Shown piece after piece: positions 46,421 through 55,396 of a stretch of 64,000 bases of DNA. Made by a program: the position numbers and the translations under genes. The stretch is from Nostoc sp. FACHB-280 (GTDB taxonomy: Bacteria; Cyanobacteriota; Cyanobacteriia; Cyanobacteriales; Nostocaceae): positions 183,802 through 247,801 of the forward strand of contig NZ_JACJSD010000004.1 in NCBI RefSeq assembly GCF_014697615.1, given 5' to 3'. The notes beneath the pieces were generated by a model. It worked only from the letters and a program-made list of their open reading frames with translations, did no database searches and had not been told where the DNA came from. How positions within the stretch are numbered: position 1 is the stretch's first letter; every line of letters begins with the position of its first letter.

Positions 46421-47239
46421 TTGAATAAAGCTGGGTTTTCTGGAAAAGCCCCAAATTCGTCCGGTGATTCTGGTGATGACATTCCAGTAGCTTTACGCGA
46501 TACTCCTGATGTCTCAGCCAAAACACCCTTACAACCTTTAGTGCTGATTATTGGGGGAGTCGCGGGATTTATCTTGCTGGCTGTAGTTAGTGGTTTTTTC
46601 TTTTCTCTCACTACACCGAAAAAAATCACCGATTCTTCATCTTCACCAGCAGATTCCCCGACTCTCACCACTCCCGGCGCGACTAACTCAGCAAATCCCC
46701 AAGATAATAATGTGGTGTTGGGACATTTAGCTTACCCAGAAGCACCAGAGTCAGAGTTAGTACCAATTACAAGCGATCGCCGCATCAGAATGCGAAAAAC
46801 TGCGGCCGAAAAGTTTCGCGCCATGACCCAAGCCGCGCGGAGTGCGGGGGTAATTTTAGTGCCTATTTCTGGCTTTCGCTCTGTGAAAGAACAAGAGCAA
46901 TTATTTTTTGAAGTCGGGGCGCAACGCAATCAAACCCCGTCCCAAAGAGCCGCCCTCAGTGCGCCGCCAGGCCATAGTGAGCATCATACAGGTTATGCAG
47001 CAGATATCGGAGATGGCTCTGCACCCGCTACTAATCTTCAGGCTAACTTTGATCAAACCAAAGCTTTTAGCTGGCTACAAGCAAACGCCGCCCGCTTTGG
47101 TTTTGAGTTGTCTTTTCCTCAAGATAATGTGCAAGGTGTGAGTTATGAACCTTGGCATTGGCGTTTTGTGGGCGATCGCCAAAGTCTAGAAACCTTCTAT
47201 AAAGCCAGAAATTTGAAACCTGCTAAAACATCACCTTGA
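46421..47239 (+). CDS. M15-family D-alanyl-D-alanine carboxypeptidase (VanY-like)
   Basis: A 272-residue protein with a cytosolic polar N-terminus, a membrane anchor (about 40-65), a Ser/Thr/Pro linker and an M15B peptidase domain. The domain has SGFRSVKEQEQLFFE, then SEHHTGYAAD (S-x-H-x-x-G-x-A-x-D) and EPWHWRF, giving the zinc ligands His-Asp-His. It trims peptidoglycan side chains in the periplasm. The start is TTG 46421 with AGGAG upstream; no ATG lies before the domain. Divergent from the AEC gene. Confidence 0.9.
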   Translation: MNKAGFSGKAPNSSGDSGDDIPVALRDTPDVSAKTPLQPLVLIIGGVAGFILLAVVSGFFFSLTTPKKITDSSSSPADSPTLTTPGATNSANPQDNNVVLGHLAYPEAPESELVPITSDRRIRMRKTAAEKFRAMTQAARSAGVILVPISGFRSVKEQEQLFFEVGAQRNQTPSQRAALSAPPGHSEHHTGYAADIGDGSAPATNLQANFDQTKAFSWLQANAARFGFELSFPQDNVQGVSYEPWHWRFVGDRQSLETFYKARNLKPAKTSP

Positions 47240-47479
47240 ATAAGAATTCAGAAGTCAGAACCAATTAGTGGCAGATTCAAATCCACCACTAATCGTAGAC
47301 CGCTAAATTTTGAATTTAGCGGGGGTATTAAACCCACTTTTTCATCCGCCAGCAATGCGCTGAACTTGCCAAAGTGTTGCACAAAACTCAGAATGAATTC
47401 TGGCTCCTGAATCCTGAATTCTGTTTGGATAATAAAACCTTTACCTCCTGCTTTCTGCCTTCTGCCTCCTGTCTTAATT

Positions 47480-47803
47480 CTATTTCTCCGCATTTTCAAA
47501 ATCTGTCAACGCACAAGCAAACTCTCTAAAAGCCGTTTTAATTAACACCTCTCTCATCGTTCTTTCTAAGGAAGAATTACGTATCATATCTGTTAACTCT
47601 AAGAATAGATAGGAAACAATAAAACGGTCTTGACGGTCAAATTGTTTGAGACAAGTCAAGATAAAATCATACAACTCGGTTTTGCGAGGTTTACTTTGTT
47701 CTTCCCAAATTTTGAATGCTAGTTGAACAGTTTTTAGACGGATCTCACTCATATTGTAGGAAGTGTCTTTGTAGCGAATTGACACGCGTTGAGGCAGTTC
47801 CAT
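47480..47803 (-). CDS. Conserved hypothetical protein
   Basis: A 107-residue mostly helical soluble protein (SEIRLKTVQLAFKIWEEQ, later FIVSYLFLELTDMIRNSSLE). Start ATG 47803, with an alternative Met 17 codons in (47752). Not recognised; it looks like a small cyanobacterial protein. Same-strand neighbours are distant, so it is probably monocistronic. Confidence 0.6.
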   Translation of the reverse strand: MELPQRVSIRYKDTSYNMSEIRLKTVQLAFKIWEEQSKPRKTELYDFILTCLKQFDRQDRFIVSYLFLELTDMIRNSSLERTMREVLIKTAFREFACALTDFENAEK

Positions 47804-48284
47804 AAGTTGTGCTGTAGAAAAATTATGTGAATTATTATTCAGGTATTTTTTTACTTATCCGGAGATATAGACAATAATCAAAGAAATTCTCTAATATCCA
47901 GAGAGCCAATGAAGATATTTTCTCTTAATTGAGAATTTTTATTTCATCAAAGCTATGGATATCAATTTGAACAATGATGACGGTATAGATGCACAGAAAG
48001 TTTGTTTATACAGCAATTATCAATCTAAATCTCAAATAGGAGAATTTTTCCAGTTATATTCAATTTATTTGCTGAACTAAAATAACTTGCTCATTGAATT
48101 ATTCAGCATATTTAAGCCTGAATTATTGGTTTTCTTGATTATCATTCATAATTAATTATTGCCTTGGTAGAATTTATTTCATGAACATTGACAAAATAGA
48201 AAATATATGATTGGGTGAAAAATAAGGGTGAAGCAGATAACTCATAAGGAACTGCAAAAGATGTTGCAGTTAAGCTGAAGGAAC
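47804..48284. other. Intergenic region before the GGDEF gene
   Basis: 481 bp, AT-rich, between divergent genes. The end holds an AAGGA ribosome site for the GGDEF gene. Nothing else recognised. Confidence 0.5.
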
Positions 48285-49142
48285 ATGAATTTAATGAAAA
48301 TCCTAGATAATCAACCTAAATGGTGCGTAATCTCCCTCAGTGTTTTTCTTACAAGCTTGATAGGTTGGTTAGACTACCAAATCCCACCAGAAATATTAAT
48401 AGCTATCTTTTACTTAATTCCTATTGGCATTGCGACTTGGTTTGCTGATAATTGCAGTGGTATTTTAATCTCATTGATTAGTGCAGTTACAAATTTAGTA
48501 GTCAACCAAAAACCAAATTTTCACTATTTACATCCATTAGTACCTTATTGGAATACCGTTGTAGTTTTAGTATTTTTCTTATTTACAAACTATCTTTTGT
48601 CGCAACAAAAACTCACATTAAAAAATTTACAAAGACTAGCGAGAACAGATGCTTTAACAGGGCTGCATAACAGGTCTTTTTTTTTAGAATTAGTGAATCT
48701 GGAAATTCATAAATCTTTAAGACATCAAGAGCCAATAACTATTGCATATTTTGATGTTGATAACTTTAAATTTATTAATGATCAGTTTGGTCATTCTGTT
48801 GGCGATCGCCTGCTATGTTTAGTTGCAGAAAACGCTAAAAATAATCTCCGTAAAATTGATGTCATTGCTAGACTTGGGGGTGATGAATTTGCAATTTTAT
48901 TACCACGTACTGGTTATGACGCATCCGAAATAGTATTACAGAGATTACACAGAACTCTATCATCTGTGATGCAGGCAGAAAATTGGCCTGTCACCTTGAG
49001 TATTGGCGCAATTACCTTTATTAAACCACCAGCTTCAGTCACAGAAATGCTTGAAAGAGCCGATAATTTAATGTACGGTGCAAAAAAAAGGGGTAAAAAC
49101 TTGCTCCACCACGAATTAGCAACTGATGTAGTAGATGAATAA
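48285..49142 (+). CDS. Membrane diguanylate cyclase (GGDEF protein)
   Basis: A 285-residue protein: three or four membrane helices (about 15-105), then a GGDEF domain opening with RTDALTGLHNRSFF. The active-site motif is intact, G198-G199-D200-E201-F202, and the inhibitory I-site R189-K-I-D192 is present at the canonical distance, so product feedback is expected. It makes cyclic di-GMP from GTP. The membrane part is of the simple 4-helix sensor type. RBS AAGGA before ATG 48285. Confidence 0.92.
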   Translation: MNLMKILDNQPKWCVISLSVFLTSLIGWLDYQIPPEILIAIFYLIPIGIATWFADNCSGILISLISAVTNLVVNQKPNFHYLHPLVPYWNTVVVLVFFLFTNYLLSQQKLTLKNLQRLARTDALTGLHNRSFFLELVNLEIHKSLRHQEPITIAYFDVDNFKFINDQFGHSVGDRLLCLVAENAKNNLRKIDVIARLGGDEFAILLPRTGYDASEIVLQRLHRTLSSVMQAENWPVTLSIGAITFIKPPASVTEMLERADNLMYGAKKRGKNLLHHELATDVVDE

Positions 49143-49285
49143 TCTGGAAGAATAATTCAGGAGTCAGAACAAGAGTGTACGGCGAAGTAGGGGCGGGTTT
49201 ATTTTGATGCTTTTACCTTTTGATTTTTTACTTTTGCCTTTTTTAAGACTACCCTTTGTTTATTCTATTAAAGAGGAAACGCAAA

Positions 49286-50101
49286 ATGGTCGCAACAATA
49301 AAAGAATTTGATGCACAACAATGGGTCAAAACTCGCTCTTCTCTTGATGCTAATGAATCGACATTTTTAGTTTGGCAAGGCAAGATTTATAGTTTTATTC
49401 CTGGAGAGAAAAGAAAACTCTTATTTAAAATCTTGGGTGTGAGTGTAAGTAGATGTATTTCTACAGGAGAAGATAGTTGGGATTTTACTTCTCGTGAACT
49501 GACTTATTACTTAAACCCAGAAACAGAAGAGATTTTACCCAAATGGGAAAATCCTTGGACTGGTGAAACTGTGCCTGTGTTACACGTTGCGAATAATCCT
49601 GTGCAGGGACATTTTAAAGGTAAATTTCCAGCCCACGTCGAGGGAGATACAGCCACTTTTGTATTTGATATTTTTCCAACTTATCCCAATCCTTTGGCAG
49701 AAGATCCAAAATTTGCCGAATATAGTCCTTATGAAACTTATCAAGCCGCAGAATTATTTAAATTATCTGTTCCAACAGCAGATTTATTCAATTCAGAACT
49801 CAATTCTGTGTCTCAACTAAAGCTGAGTTGGGATAGGATTGGGCAATGGCTACCGTGGATGAAAATGGGCGATCGCTCTGGTAATCTCATCTATAGTGCT
49901 TTTGGTTCTAAAGTTGGCGGTTTAGCAGAATTACCCCAACTACTACAAGATGAAATTAATCATCGCGTTCCCTTATATAAACAAGCTCCCAAAGCATTTT
50001 CCGATGGGGAAGATATGACTTCTTGGCTATACTTCCAGAAGAATTTTGATGCTTACTTAGCTGGTGAAATCTTTCCCTTACCAGCCGCAGAAGAATTGTA
50101 A
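49286..50101 (+). CDS. DUF1838-family protein
   Basis: A 271-residue soluble protein. STFLVWQGKIYSFIPGEKRK, FTSRELTYYLNPETEEI, WENPWTGETVPVLHVANNPV and a C-terminal DGEDMTSWLYFQKNF follow the DUF1838 layout, a family of unknown function common in cyanobacteria and actinobacteria. The ATG at 49286 has a GAGGAAA site; the frame extends to 49256 through a basic stretch but without an ATG. No neighbour suggests a pathway. Confidence 0.75.
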   Translation: MVATIKEFDAQQWVKTRSSLDANESTFLVWQGKIYSFIPGEKRKLLFKILGVSVSRCISTGEDSWDFTSRELTYYLNPETEEILPKWENPWTGETVPVLHVANNPVQGHFKGKFPAHVEGDTATFVFDIFPTYPNPLAEDPKFAEYSPYETYQAAELFKLSVPTADLFNSELNSVSQLKLSWDRIGQWLPWMKMGDRSGNLIYSAFGSKVGGLAELPQLLQDEINHRVPLYKQAPKAFSDGEDMTSWLYFQKNFDAYLAGEIFPLPAAEEL

Positions 50102-50114
50102 TTTAGTGTGTGAT

Positions 50115-50591
50115 CTATTCCGCATTCAAAGCCTTGCGGAACACCACCTTATCTTCCCCTGCCTTGTAGAAGTCACGAATACGCGCCTCCTCGTCGAAAC
50201 CGCACTTTTTGTAGAAAGCCCGCGCTCGCTCATAGCTGGGCAGCCCCGAAGTCTCGACCAACAAAATTCTCTGACCACTTGCTCTTAGGGCATTTTCCAC
50301 ATACTCCACCAGAGCTTTTCCTCGCCCTTGCCTCTGGTAGTTGGGATGCACAACGATCATTAACAAGTCCCACGTCCCATCCGTAAAAGGGGCAGGTGCG
50401 TAGTAGGCGACCCCACAAGGTTCCCCATCCTCCTCATCGGTGAGCCACACATGACCCTCGCCGATGTTACCACTGAAGTAACTCGCCAGCACTTTGCTTA
50501 GTTCTTCGGTTTCGTTCGCGGCGAATAGCTCTGCTGCTACAGCGATCGCGATTAATGCCTCTGAGTCATCGGGCGTACTAGGTCGAATCAT
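50115..50591 (-). CDS. GNAT-family N-acetyltransferase
   Basis: A 158-residue acetyltransferase. The acetyl-CoA loop is VVHPNYQRQGRGKALVEYVE (Q-x-x-G-x-G-K/A), and the last strand region has PSYERARAFYKKCGF, the classic GNAT end motif. The ATG at 50591 (MIRPSTPDDSEAL) has a GGAG site; the longer frame to 50648 starts with TTG. G+C in two counted 60-base lines is 52 and 58 percent, against 38 percent in a line of the neighbouring gene, so recent transfer is possible. Substrate unknown. Confidence 0.9.
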   Translation of the reverse strand: MIRPSTPDDSEALIAIAVAAELFAANETEELSKVLASYFSGNIGEGHVWLTDEEDGEPCGVAYYAPAPFTDGTWDLLMIVVHPNYQRQGRGKALVEYVENALRASGQRILLVETSGLPSYERARAFYKKCGFDEEARIRDFYKAGEDKVVFRKALNAE

Positions 50592-50735
50592 CGGGAACTC
50601 CAGTGCTGTTTGTTTATCAGATTTATGCGTGTCTGTACTGCGTACCAATATACATGATGTCGATAGCTTTTATTCACACACTGACAACTCATACTATTTT
50701 AGATTTTGGATATGGAATTGTTATCTAAGTTTGGA

Positions 50736-50796
50736 TTCTGCCAACCCATCTTTCACACTCATTTTTCAAATTTGTATTTAAGTAGGGTTGGCAGAA
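50736..50796. repeat. Inverted repeat, 12-bp arms
   Basis: TTCTGCCAACCC (50736-50747) and GGGTTGGCAGAA (50785-50796) are exact complements 37 bp apart. It lies downstream of the pentapeptide gene (minus) and may be a terminator or a small foldback element. Confidence 0.6.
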
Positions 50797-50887
50797 AAAG
50801 TGATCTGTGAGGATAGGGAACAGTTTCAGCTATATAAATTTTGCCAAGTTTTGATAGTAGGTATTCGCTATCTCAACCCTGCCAAAA

Positions 50888-51256
50888 TTAAAACTTTCGC
50901 ATATTGTTCTTTACAGGGTCAAATCCTCTAGAAAAGCGGGTGCTGTCATCATAATAAGCACCACTTAAATCTGCACCATACAACTTAGTAAAGTTGAGTT
51001 TCGCACCCCGGAGATTTGCTTCTTTTAATTTGACACCGCATAAATTAGCTCTTGTCAAATTCGCCTGAGCCAAATTAGCTTGACTTAAGTCTGCTCCCCA
51101 GAGTTTAGCTTTGGCTAGGTTCGCTTGGCTCAAGTCTGCTCCCCACAAATTAATTCCTGGTAAGTGAGCGGAAATTAACCTAGCTCGACTTAAATTTGCA
51201 GCCGGAAAATATCTTTCCCCTGCATCGTAACTGCGCTTGAGTTGTTCAGCATCCAT
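50888..51256 (-). CDS. Pentapeptide-repeat protein
   Basis: A 122-residue protein with a tandem run of A(D/N)LxxA pentapeptides from about residue 20 to 100 (NLSRARLISAHLPG, LWGADLSQANLAKAKL, repeated once almost exactly). This gives a right-handed quadrilateral beta-helix. The repeated WGADLSQANLA block suggests internal duplication. Function unknown. Its start overlaps the end of the upstream gene by 11 nt, so the two are coupled. Confidence 0.9.
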   Translation of the reverse strand: MDAEQLKRSYDAGERYFPAANLSRARLISAHLPGINLWGADLSQANLAKAKLWGADLSQANLAQANLTRANLCGVKLKEANLRGAKLNFTKLYGADLSGAYYDDSTRFSRGFDPVKNNMRKF

Positions 51257-51569
51257 GAGTAGTGTTGACCTTTTTCAGTAATAGAGACGTAATTTGTTCC
51301 CATTCCTGGTTTAGCTCGCCAACAAACTCTGCCTGACTGCTGCGATGATACCAATAACGCGCATTATGCAAATCACCTTCTTGACGATGTAAGTAAGCGT
51401 GAACCCAAGCACTATCAACATCATTGGCATTTTGGACTATTTCATGAGCTTGGTTCCAATTGCCTTTTTTGTCATACCACAGAGCTTGTAGTGCTTTTGG
51501 TAGGGTTTGCGGACATGAGACCTGTTTATCGATCAATCGCAGGAATTCCTGAGTATTCACGATCGCCAC
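51246..51569 (-). CDS. Hypothetical protein coupled to the pentapeptide gene
   Basis: A 107-residue soluble helical protein. Start GTG at 51569 inside a GCGATCG site; no ATG is available upstream. HEIVQNANDVDSAWVHAYLH and DLHNARYWYHRSSQAEF resemble TPR-like helical hairpins with many Trp/Tyr/His. Not assigned to a named family. Overlaps the pentapeptide gene by 11 nt, suggesting a shared function. Confidence 0.7.
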   Translation of the reverse strand: MAIVNTQEFLRLIDKQVSCPQTLPKALQALWYDKKGNWNQAHEIVQNANDVDSAWVHAYLHRQEGDLHNARYWYHRSSQAEFVGELNQEWEQITSLLLKKVNTTHGC

Positions 51570-51739
51570 TCCACAACTATCAAACCTATTTCTAAGATAC
51601 TTGGCGATCGCCCTTCATTACAATTATTGTTGCAAACTGGAAAATACAGCTAAGGTAAAGCAATTCTTCAGGAGGTGAATATGGCCTTTAGCAGCAATAC
51701 TAAATCATTTGTGAAATTCTCTTTCTTTTCCTCCTTCTC

Positions 51740-51788
51740 TTTCTTTGTGTCCTACCTTTCGGGAAGCCGCTATCGCGTCTATGCGCCC
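51740..51788 (-). repeat. 49-bp dispersed repeat, inverted copy
   Basis: Reverse complement of 63693-63741 with one mismatch (GGGCGCATAGACGCGATAGC at one end, GGACACAAAGAAA at the other). Intergenic, between the Rieske gene and the hypothetical gene. Confidence 0.85.
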
Positions 51789-51858
51789 TTTGCGGTTCGT
51801 TTAAAATAATATGTTTTCACAACTCAGATAGGATTGCTGTAGATAATTTACTGCTATC

Positions 51859-52911
51859 TCAGCCTAATCTTTCAACTTGACTCCGCATCAATTTCTGCAC
51901 ACTAACTAAAGCTCGATTTAACTCATAATTGCGTCGTTGCGGATTTTGTAAATATGCCTGTTGTTCTTCTTCAATCATTTCTACATCCTGCACTACTAAA
52001 CCTTCAAGCAATTTTTTGGCGGCGTTAAATAAACTATCTTTAATAAATCGGCGGAACCATACAGGTAATTTATGTAATCGCCAAAAGGCATTGAGCGAAG
52101 TGAAGTGAATTAAATAAGCTTTGGTTTGAGTTTCACTTATAGGACACAATAAACAATAAATTTTAAAATCTTTGCCTAAAGTTGATTGCCAATGGGGATA
52201 GATATAACTGACATCCAGTGGTTCTGGATGGAGCTTTCTTAATGCGGGAAAAAATAACTGAGAGATTGACCAAATTTTATCGATTTTATAATAACTTTGG
52301 GCAGTATAATGAGCATCTACACGGTGATTATCTTCGTCAATATCTTTTAAAGATGCTGCCGCCCAAGCTTGTAAATCTTGATGTAAATGCCCGTGATACA
52401 TATCCATCAAGTTTTCAATTAAATATGAATAATGGGCTTGACAGTTAATGACTGCAACTGAAGCAATATAATTCAAATGTTCCCATTCTGGTAAACCCAT
52501 TGGTTCAACAGCTAATTCTGCATCACCAGGAAATAGCCAAATAAAACCATCTTGTTCTTTGACTGGGTAACGACGAATTTGACAGTTTGGTAATTTTTGA
52601 TTTGCAGCTAAATAAGGAACTGCTGTACATTCACCCGATGTATTGAAGCGCCAACCATGATAAGCGCATTCTAATTCATTAGCGATCGCTTGTCCGTGGC
52701 TCAGTTTAACTTGACGATGGGGACAACGGTCTTCTAAGGCGTGGATTTTACCTGTACTGTCGCGGTAAAGTGCGATCGCTTGATGCCATAATATCACTCC
52801 CACAGGTTTATTAGTTACCTCAGTACTCCGTGCAACTACATACCAATGATTAGGGTTAATCCCCAATTGACGCACATCAGAAGTTTGCACAGCTTGAGAG
52901 AGAGATGACAT
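51859..52911 (-). CDS. Rieske-type aromatic-ring-hydroxylating oxygenase, alpha-subunit-like
   Basis: A 350-residue protein. The Rieske [2Fe-2S] ligands are C63 and H65 in EDRCPHR and C82 and H85 in ECAYHGW. The catalytic domain has LIENLMDMYHGHLHQD with two histidines for mononuclear iron. It looks like the cyanobacterial PaO/CAO-like family of single-component oxygenases needing ferredoxin. Substrate unknown; pigment or phenylpropanoid-type substrates are possible. ATG 52911. It is divergent from the YbjN gene. Confidence 0.9.
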   Translation of the reverse strand: MSSLSQAVQTSDVRQLGINPNHWYVVARSTEVTNKPVGVILWHQAIALYRDSTGKIHALEDRCPHRQVKLSHGQAIANELECAYHGWRFNTSGECTAVPYLAANQKLPNCQIRRYPVKEQDGFIWLFPGDAELAVEPMGLPEWEHLNYIASVAVINCQAHYSYLIENLMDMYHGHLHQDLQAWAAASLKDIDEDNHRVDAHYTAQSYYKIDKIWSISQLFFPALRKLHPEPLDVSYIYPHWQSTLGKDFKIYCLLCPISETQTKAYLIHFTSLNAFWRLHKLPVWFRRFIKDSLFNAAKKLLEGLVVQDVEMIEEEQQAYLQNPQRRNYELNRALVSVQKLMRSQVERLG

Positions 52912-53248
52912 AATTTAGCGCATCCTTTTTTTGCGTTAGTTTTGTCACTGATTACCAGATTATCACTTAGGGAACTAAAACTAATTTTGCTGACAAGCTA
53001 TAAAGTATGTGTAGTTACAGCAGAATTCACCGATGTGGAGGTTCTTAATCCCGAATTTCTCACGTATGGGTAGGGGTGTGGGGAGTGTGGGGAGTGTGGG
53101 GGGAAAGATTTCTTCACCATCCTCCCACACCTCCCACCCCTCCCATACCCCTGGATTTCTCACAAGAGACAAATCCAGGTTAATCCTTTTCGCTTCGTCC
53201 TGAATTCTCTACCGATACACCAGTAAACATATTGAACCAAAAATCCTT
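52912..53248. other. Divergent promoter region with G-run/C-run repeats
   Basis: 337 bp. Contains a G-rich tract (53068-53103) and a complementary C-rich tract (53120-53151), see the repeat entry. No gene supported. Confidence 0.5.
53068..53151. repeat. G-run and complementary C-run tract
   Basis: Tandem GTGTGGGGA units are followed by CTCCCACCCCTCCCATACCC. The two sides can pair into a long imperfect hairpin, or the G-runs could form a quadruplex. It is the intergenic counterpart of the nurA insertion. Confidence 0.75.
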
Positions 53249-53725
53249 ATGGCAATCTCTCAAGAAACCCTAACTGAAGAATTTCTTAACGAACTAATCC
53301 AGGAAACAAATACCATCGACCATCTAGAAATTATTGAAAACGTCATCGACTCTCTAGAACAAGATGACAGCGCAATGGTTAGCCAGAGTCCAGAAGGTGG
53401 TTATCTCTGGAAGTTTAAGTACGGTAGTGTGGAAGTGTTTGTGCAACTCACGGGTAAAAGCGACGAAGACACCCTCACGGTTTGGTCTGTTGTCTTAAAG
53501 TTACCCGCCAAAGATGAACCCAAATTAATGCGTCAACTTTTAGAGTTGAATTGCTCTAGTACTTTTGAAGCGCGTTTTGGCATCATCGAGGACAAAGTAG
53601 TTGTCATCTCAACACGTACCCTAGCGGAATTGTCTCCAGGGGAAGTCTCGCGGTTAATTACAATTGTTGCTACGATCGCCGATAACAACGATGAAGCTTT
53701 ACAATCTGAGTTTGGTATTGCTTAA
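53249..53725 (+). CDS. YbjN-domain protein
   Basis: A 158-residue soluble protein with the YbjN/type III chaperone-like fold pattern: an acidic helix, GGYLWKFKYGSVEVFVQLTG strand region, VVLKLPAKDEPKLMRQLLEL and a C-terminal VVISTRTLAELSPGEVSRLI. The family's role is unclear; it may act as a chaperone-like regulator. The lipoate ligase-like gene follows after 10 bp on the same strand, so both are probably cotranscribed. ATG 53249. Confidence 0.85.
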   Translation: MAISQETLTEEFLNELIQETNTIDHLEIIENVIDSLEQDDSAMVSQSPEGGYLWKFKYGSVEVFVQLTGKSDEDTLTVWSVVLKLPAKDEPKLMRQLLELNCSSTFEARFGIIEDKVVVISTRTLAELSPGEVSRLITIVATIADNNDEALQSEFGIA

Positions 53726-53735
53726 GTAATCATTA

Positions 53736-54464
53736 ATGTCTAATAAGCAGGTATGGCGACTGATTCCTTTCTTAGAAGCCTCTGGTAATTTACAGATGGC
53801 GATCGATAAATGGTTATTAGAACAACACCATTTGAGAAAGCACCCTCCAACTCTGCGCTTTTATACTTGGTCGCCAGCTGCTATTTCTCTCGGTTATCAT
53901 CAACGGCAATATCCCCAAGCATGGGAAAATTTAACTTGGCAAGGTAAAAAACTCGATTTAGTCCGCCGTCCCACTGGTGGAAGAGCAGTATTACACCAAG
54001 GCGATTTAACCTACGCTGTGATTACATCGGGTTTAACTGGAAACCGTTTACAAGCATATACAAAAATTTGTGAATTTTTAATTCAAGGATGGCGATCGCT
54101 TGGTGTGGAATTAAGCTACGGTACATCTGGGCGAGGTTACATCCATAACCCCAATTGCTTTGGAACAGCGACAGGTGCAGATTTAATTTTACCCAATGGC
54201 GCAAAACTCATCGGTAGCGCCCAACTCAAACGCGGTAACGTAATTTTGCAACATGGTTCTATTCGCTTGCAACCAGATGCGGAACTGTTTGCAGAGGTAT
54301 TTGGTACAGAGTCATTCAATAACCTTCATTTCCCTTACAGTCACGAACAAATCATCACAGCTTTGATTGCTGCTGCACAAGATTGTTTTGATATGGAAAT
54401 AGAAGTGCAACCATTTTCACAACTTGAACGGGAAGAAATTATGGCATTTAACTTAGGTATTTAG
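53736..54464 (+). CDS. Lipoate-protein ligase A-like (biotin/lipoate transferase family)
   Basis: A 242-residue protein of the LplA/LipB fold. It has the RRPTGGRAVLHQGDLTYAV motif (R-R-x-x-G-G-x-x-V-x-H) that binds the lipoyl adenylate, and IGSAQLKRGNVILQHGSI with the catalytic lysine. Shorter than two-domain LplA, as in octanoyl or lipoyl transferases. It probably attaches lipoate to E2 or H proteins. 10 bp after the YbjN gene, likely one operon. Confidence 0.9.
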   Translation: MSNKQVWRLIPFLEASGNLQMAIDKWLLEQHHLRKHPPTLRFYTWSPAAISLGYHQRQYPQAWENLTWQGKKLDLVRRPTGGRAVLHQGDLTYAVITSGLTGNRLQAYTKICEFLIQGWRSLGVELSYGTSGRGYIHNPNCFGTATGADLILPNGAKLIGSAQLKRGNVILQHGSIRLQPDAELFAEVFGTESFNNLHFPYSHEQIITALIAAAQDCFDMEIEVQPFSQLEREEIMAFNLGI

Positions 54465-54508
54465 TATTGATGAATCGTCAGAACTTCTTACACCAAAAAT
54501 TATTAATT

Positions 54509-55144
54509 TTATGTAAACAAATTTTTTGCCGATTGACCACATTTATTAACAAATGTGCTATCAAAACCTGCTCCTACTACACCTCCTACAATTGGAACTA
54601 ATTTCATTAAGTTAACAACTCCTTTCTCTCCAGCTTTCGTAATTAATCGAAAACCTACTTTTTTATTGATTTCTATTAGAACTTTGCCAGGGATTTGACT
54701 AATAAGTGACTTTGTAACTTTGGTTCCCAAATTGCCACCTACAGTTTTAAGAACTTCTAAGGTTGAGTCACCCAACAATGCTAGTATGACAAAAGTACGA
54801 ACTTGATCAGATTCAATATTATATCCTCTTACTACTGCTATGGCAGCCGCAGTATTTGCGGCTAAAGCATAAGATGAAGCTAAACTTGCAGGGATAGTGA
54901 TAGGTAAAGTTGTTAATCCACCTAATCCAGTCACAAATCCTGTACCAGCAGCATAAGCAGTTCTCCACGCAATGATTGAATCTATAGCTTTTTCCTTATC
55001 ATTTCCGCATGAAGATAGATGCTCTTGTGCAACATTTTTTGCCGAAGGTAGAACTTCACAGCCATTGATACCAACATTAATTATCCAATCTAAAAGCTGG
55101 TTAATAGCGTTGCTGTTATTGGAGTCTTGAGTAGATAAACCCAT
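54509..55144 (-). CDS. EcsC-family protein
   Basis: A 211-residue protein with EcsC-like features: an N-terminal acidic helix, AAGTGFVTGLGGLTTLPITI, then PASLASSYALAANTAAAIAV (hydrophobic, Ala-rich), RTFVILALLGDSTLEVL and a C-terminal GGVVGAGFDSTFV hydrophobic end. In Bacillus, EcsC is encoded with the EcsAB ABC transporter, and here an ABC gene lies 252 bp upstream on the same strand. The function of EcsC is unknown. ATG 55144. Confidence 0.85.
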   Translation of the reverse strand: MGLSTQDSNNSNAINQLLDWIINVGINGCEVLPSAKNVAQEHLSSCGNDKEKAIDSIIAWRTAYAAGTGFVTGLGGLTTLPITIPASLASSYALAANTAAAIAVVRGYNIESDQVRTFVILALLGDSTLEVLKTVGGNLGTKVTKSLISQIPGKVLIEINKKVGFRLITKAGEKGVVNLMKLVPIVGGVVGAGFDSTFVNKCGQSAKNLFT

Positions 55145-55396
55145 ATTTTAAAAGCTACTATCAATAGTATTAATATTGCGATTTAATTTATATTTATTCA
55201 ACCGTAATTATCGGTAAATATAGTAATTTTAGTCTGAAGTATTAAATAGATAAAGTTGAGATAATCGCGGGTTTAATATCCCTATTTAATAGAAGTAGTG
55301 AATCAGCAAAATATGTTTTGCTGATTCATTATAATATAATTAATTTAATTGCCATTTTAGAAGACAACAACTCTCCTAAATATTGAAGAGCAAACG

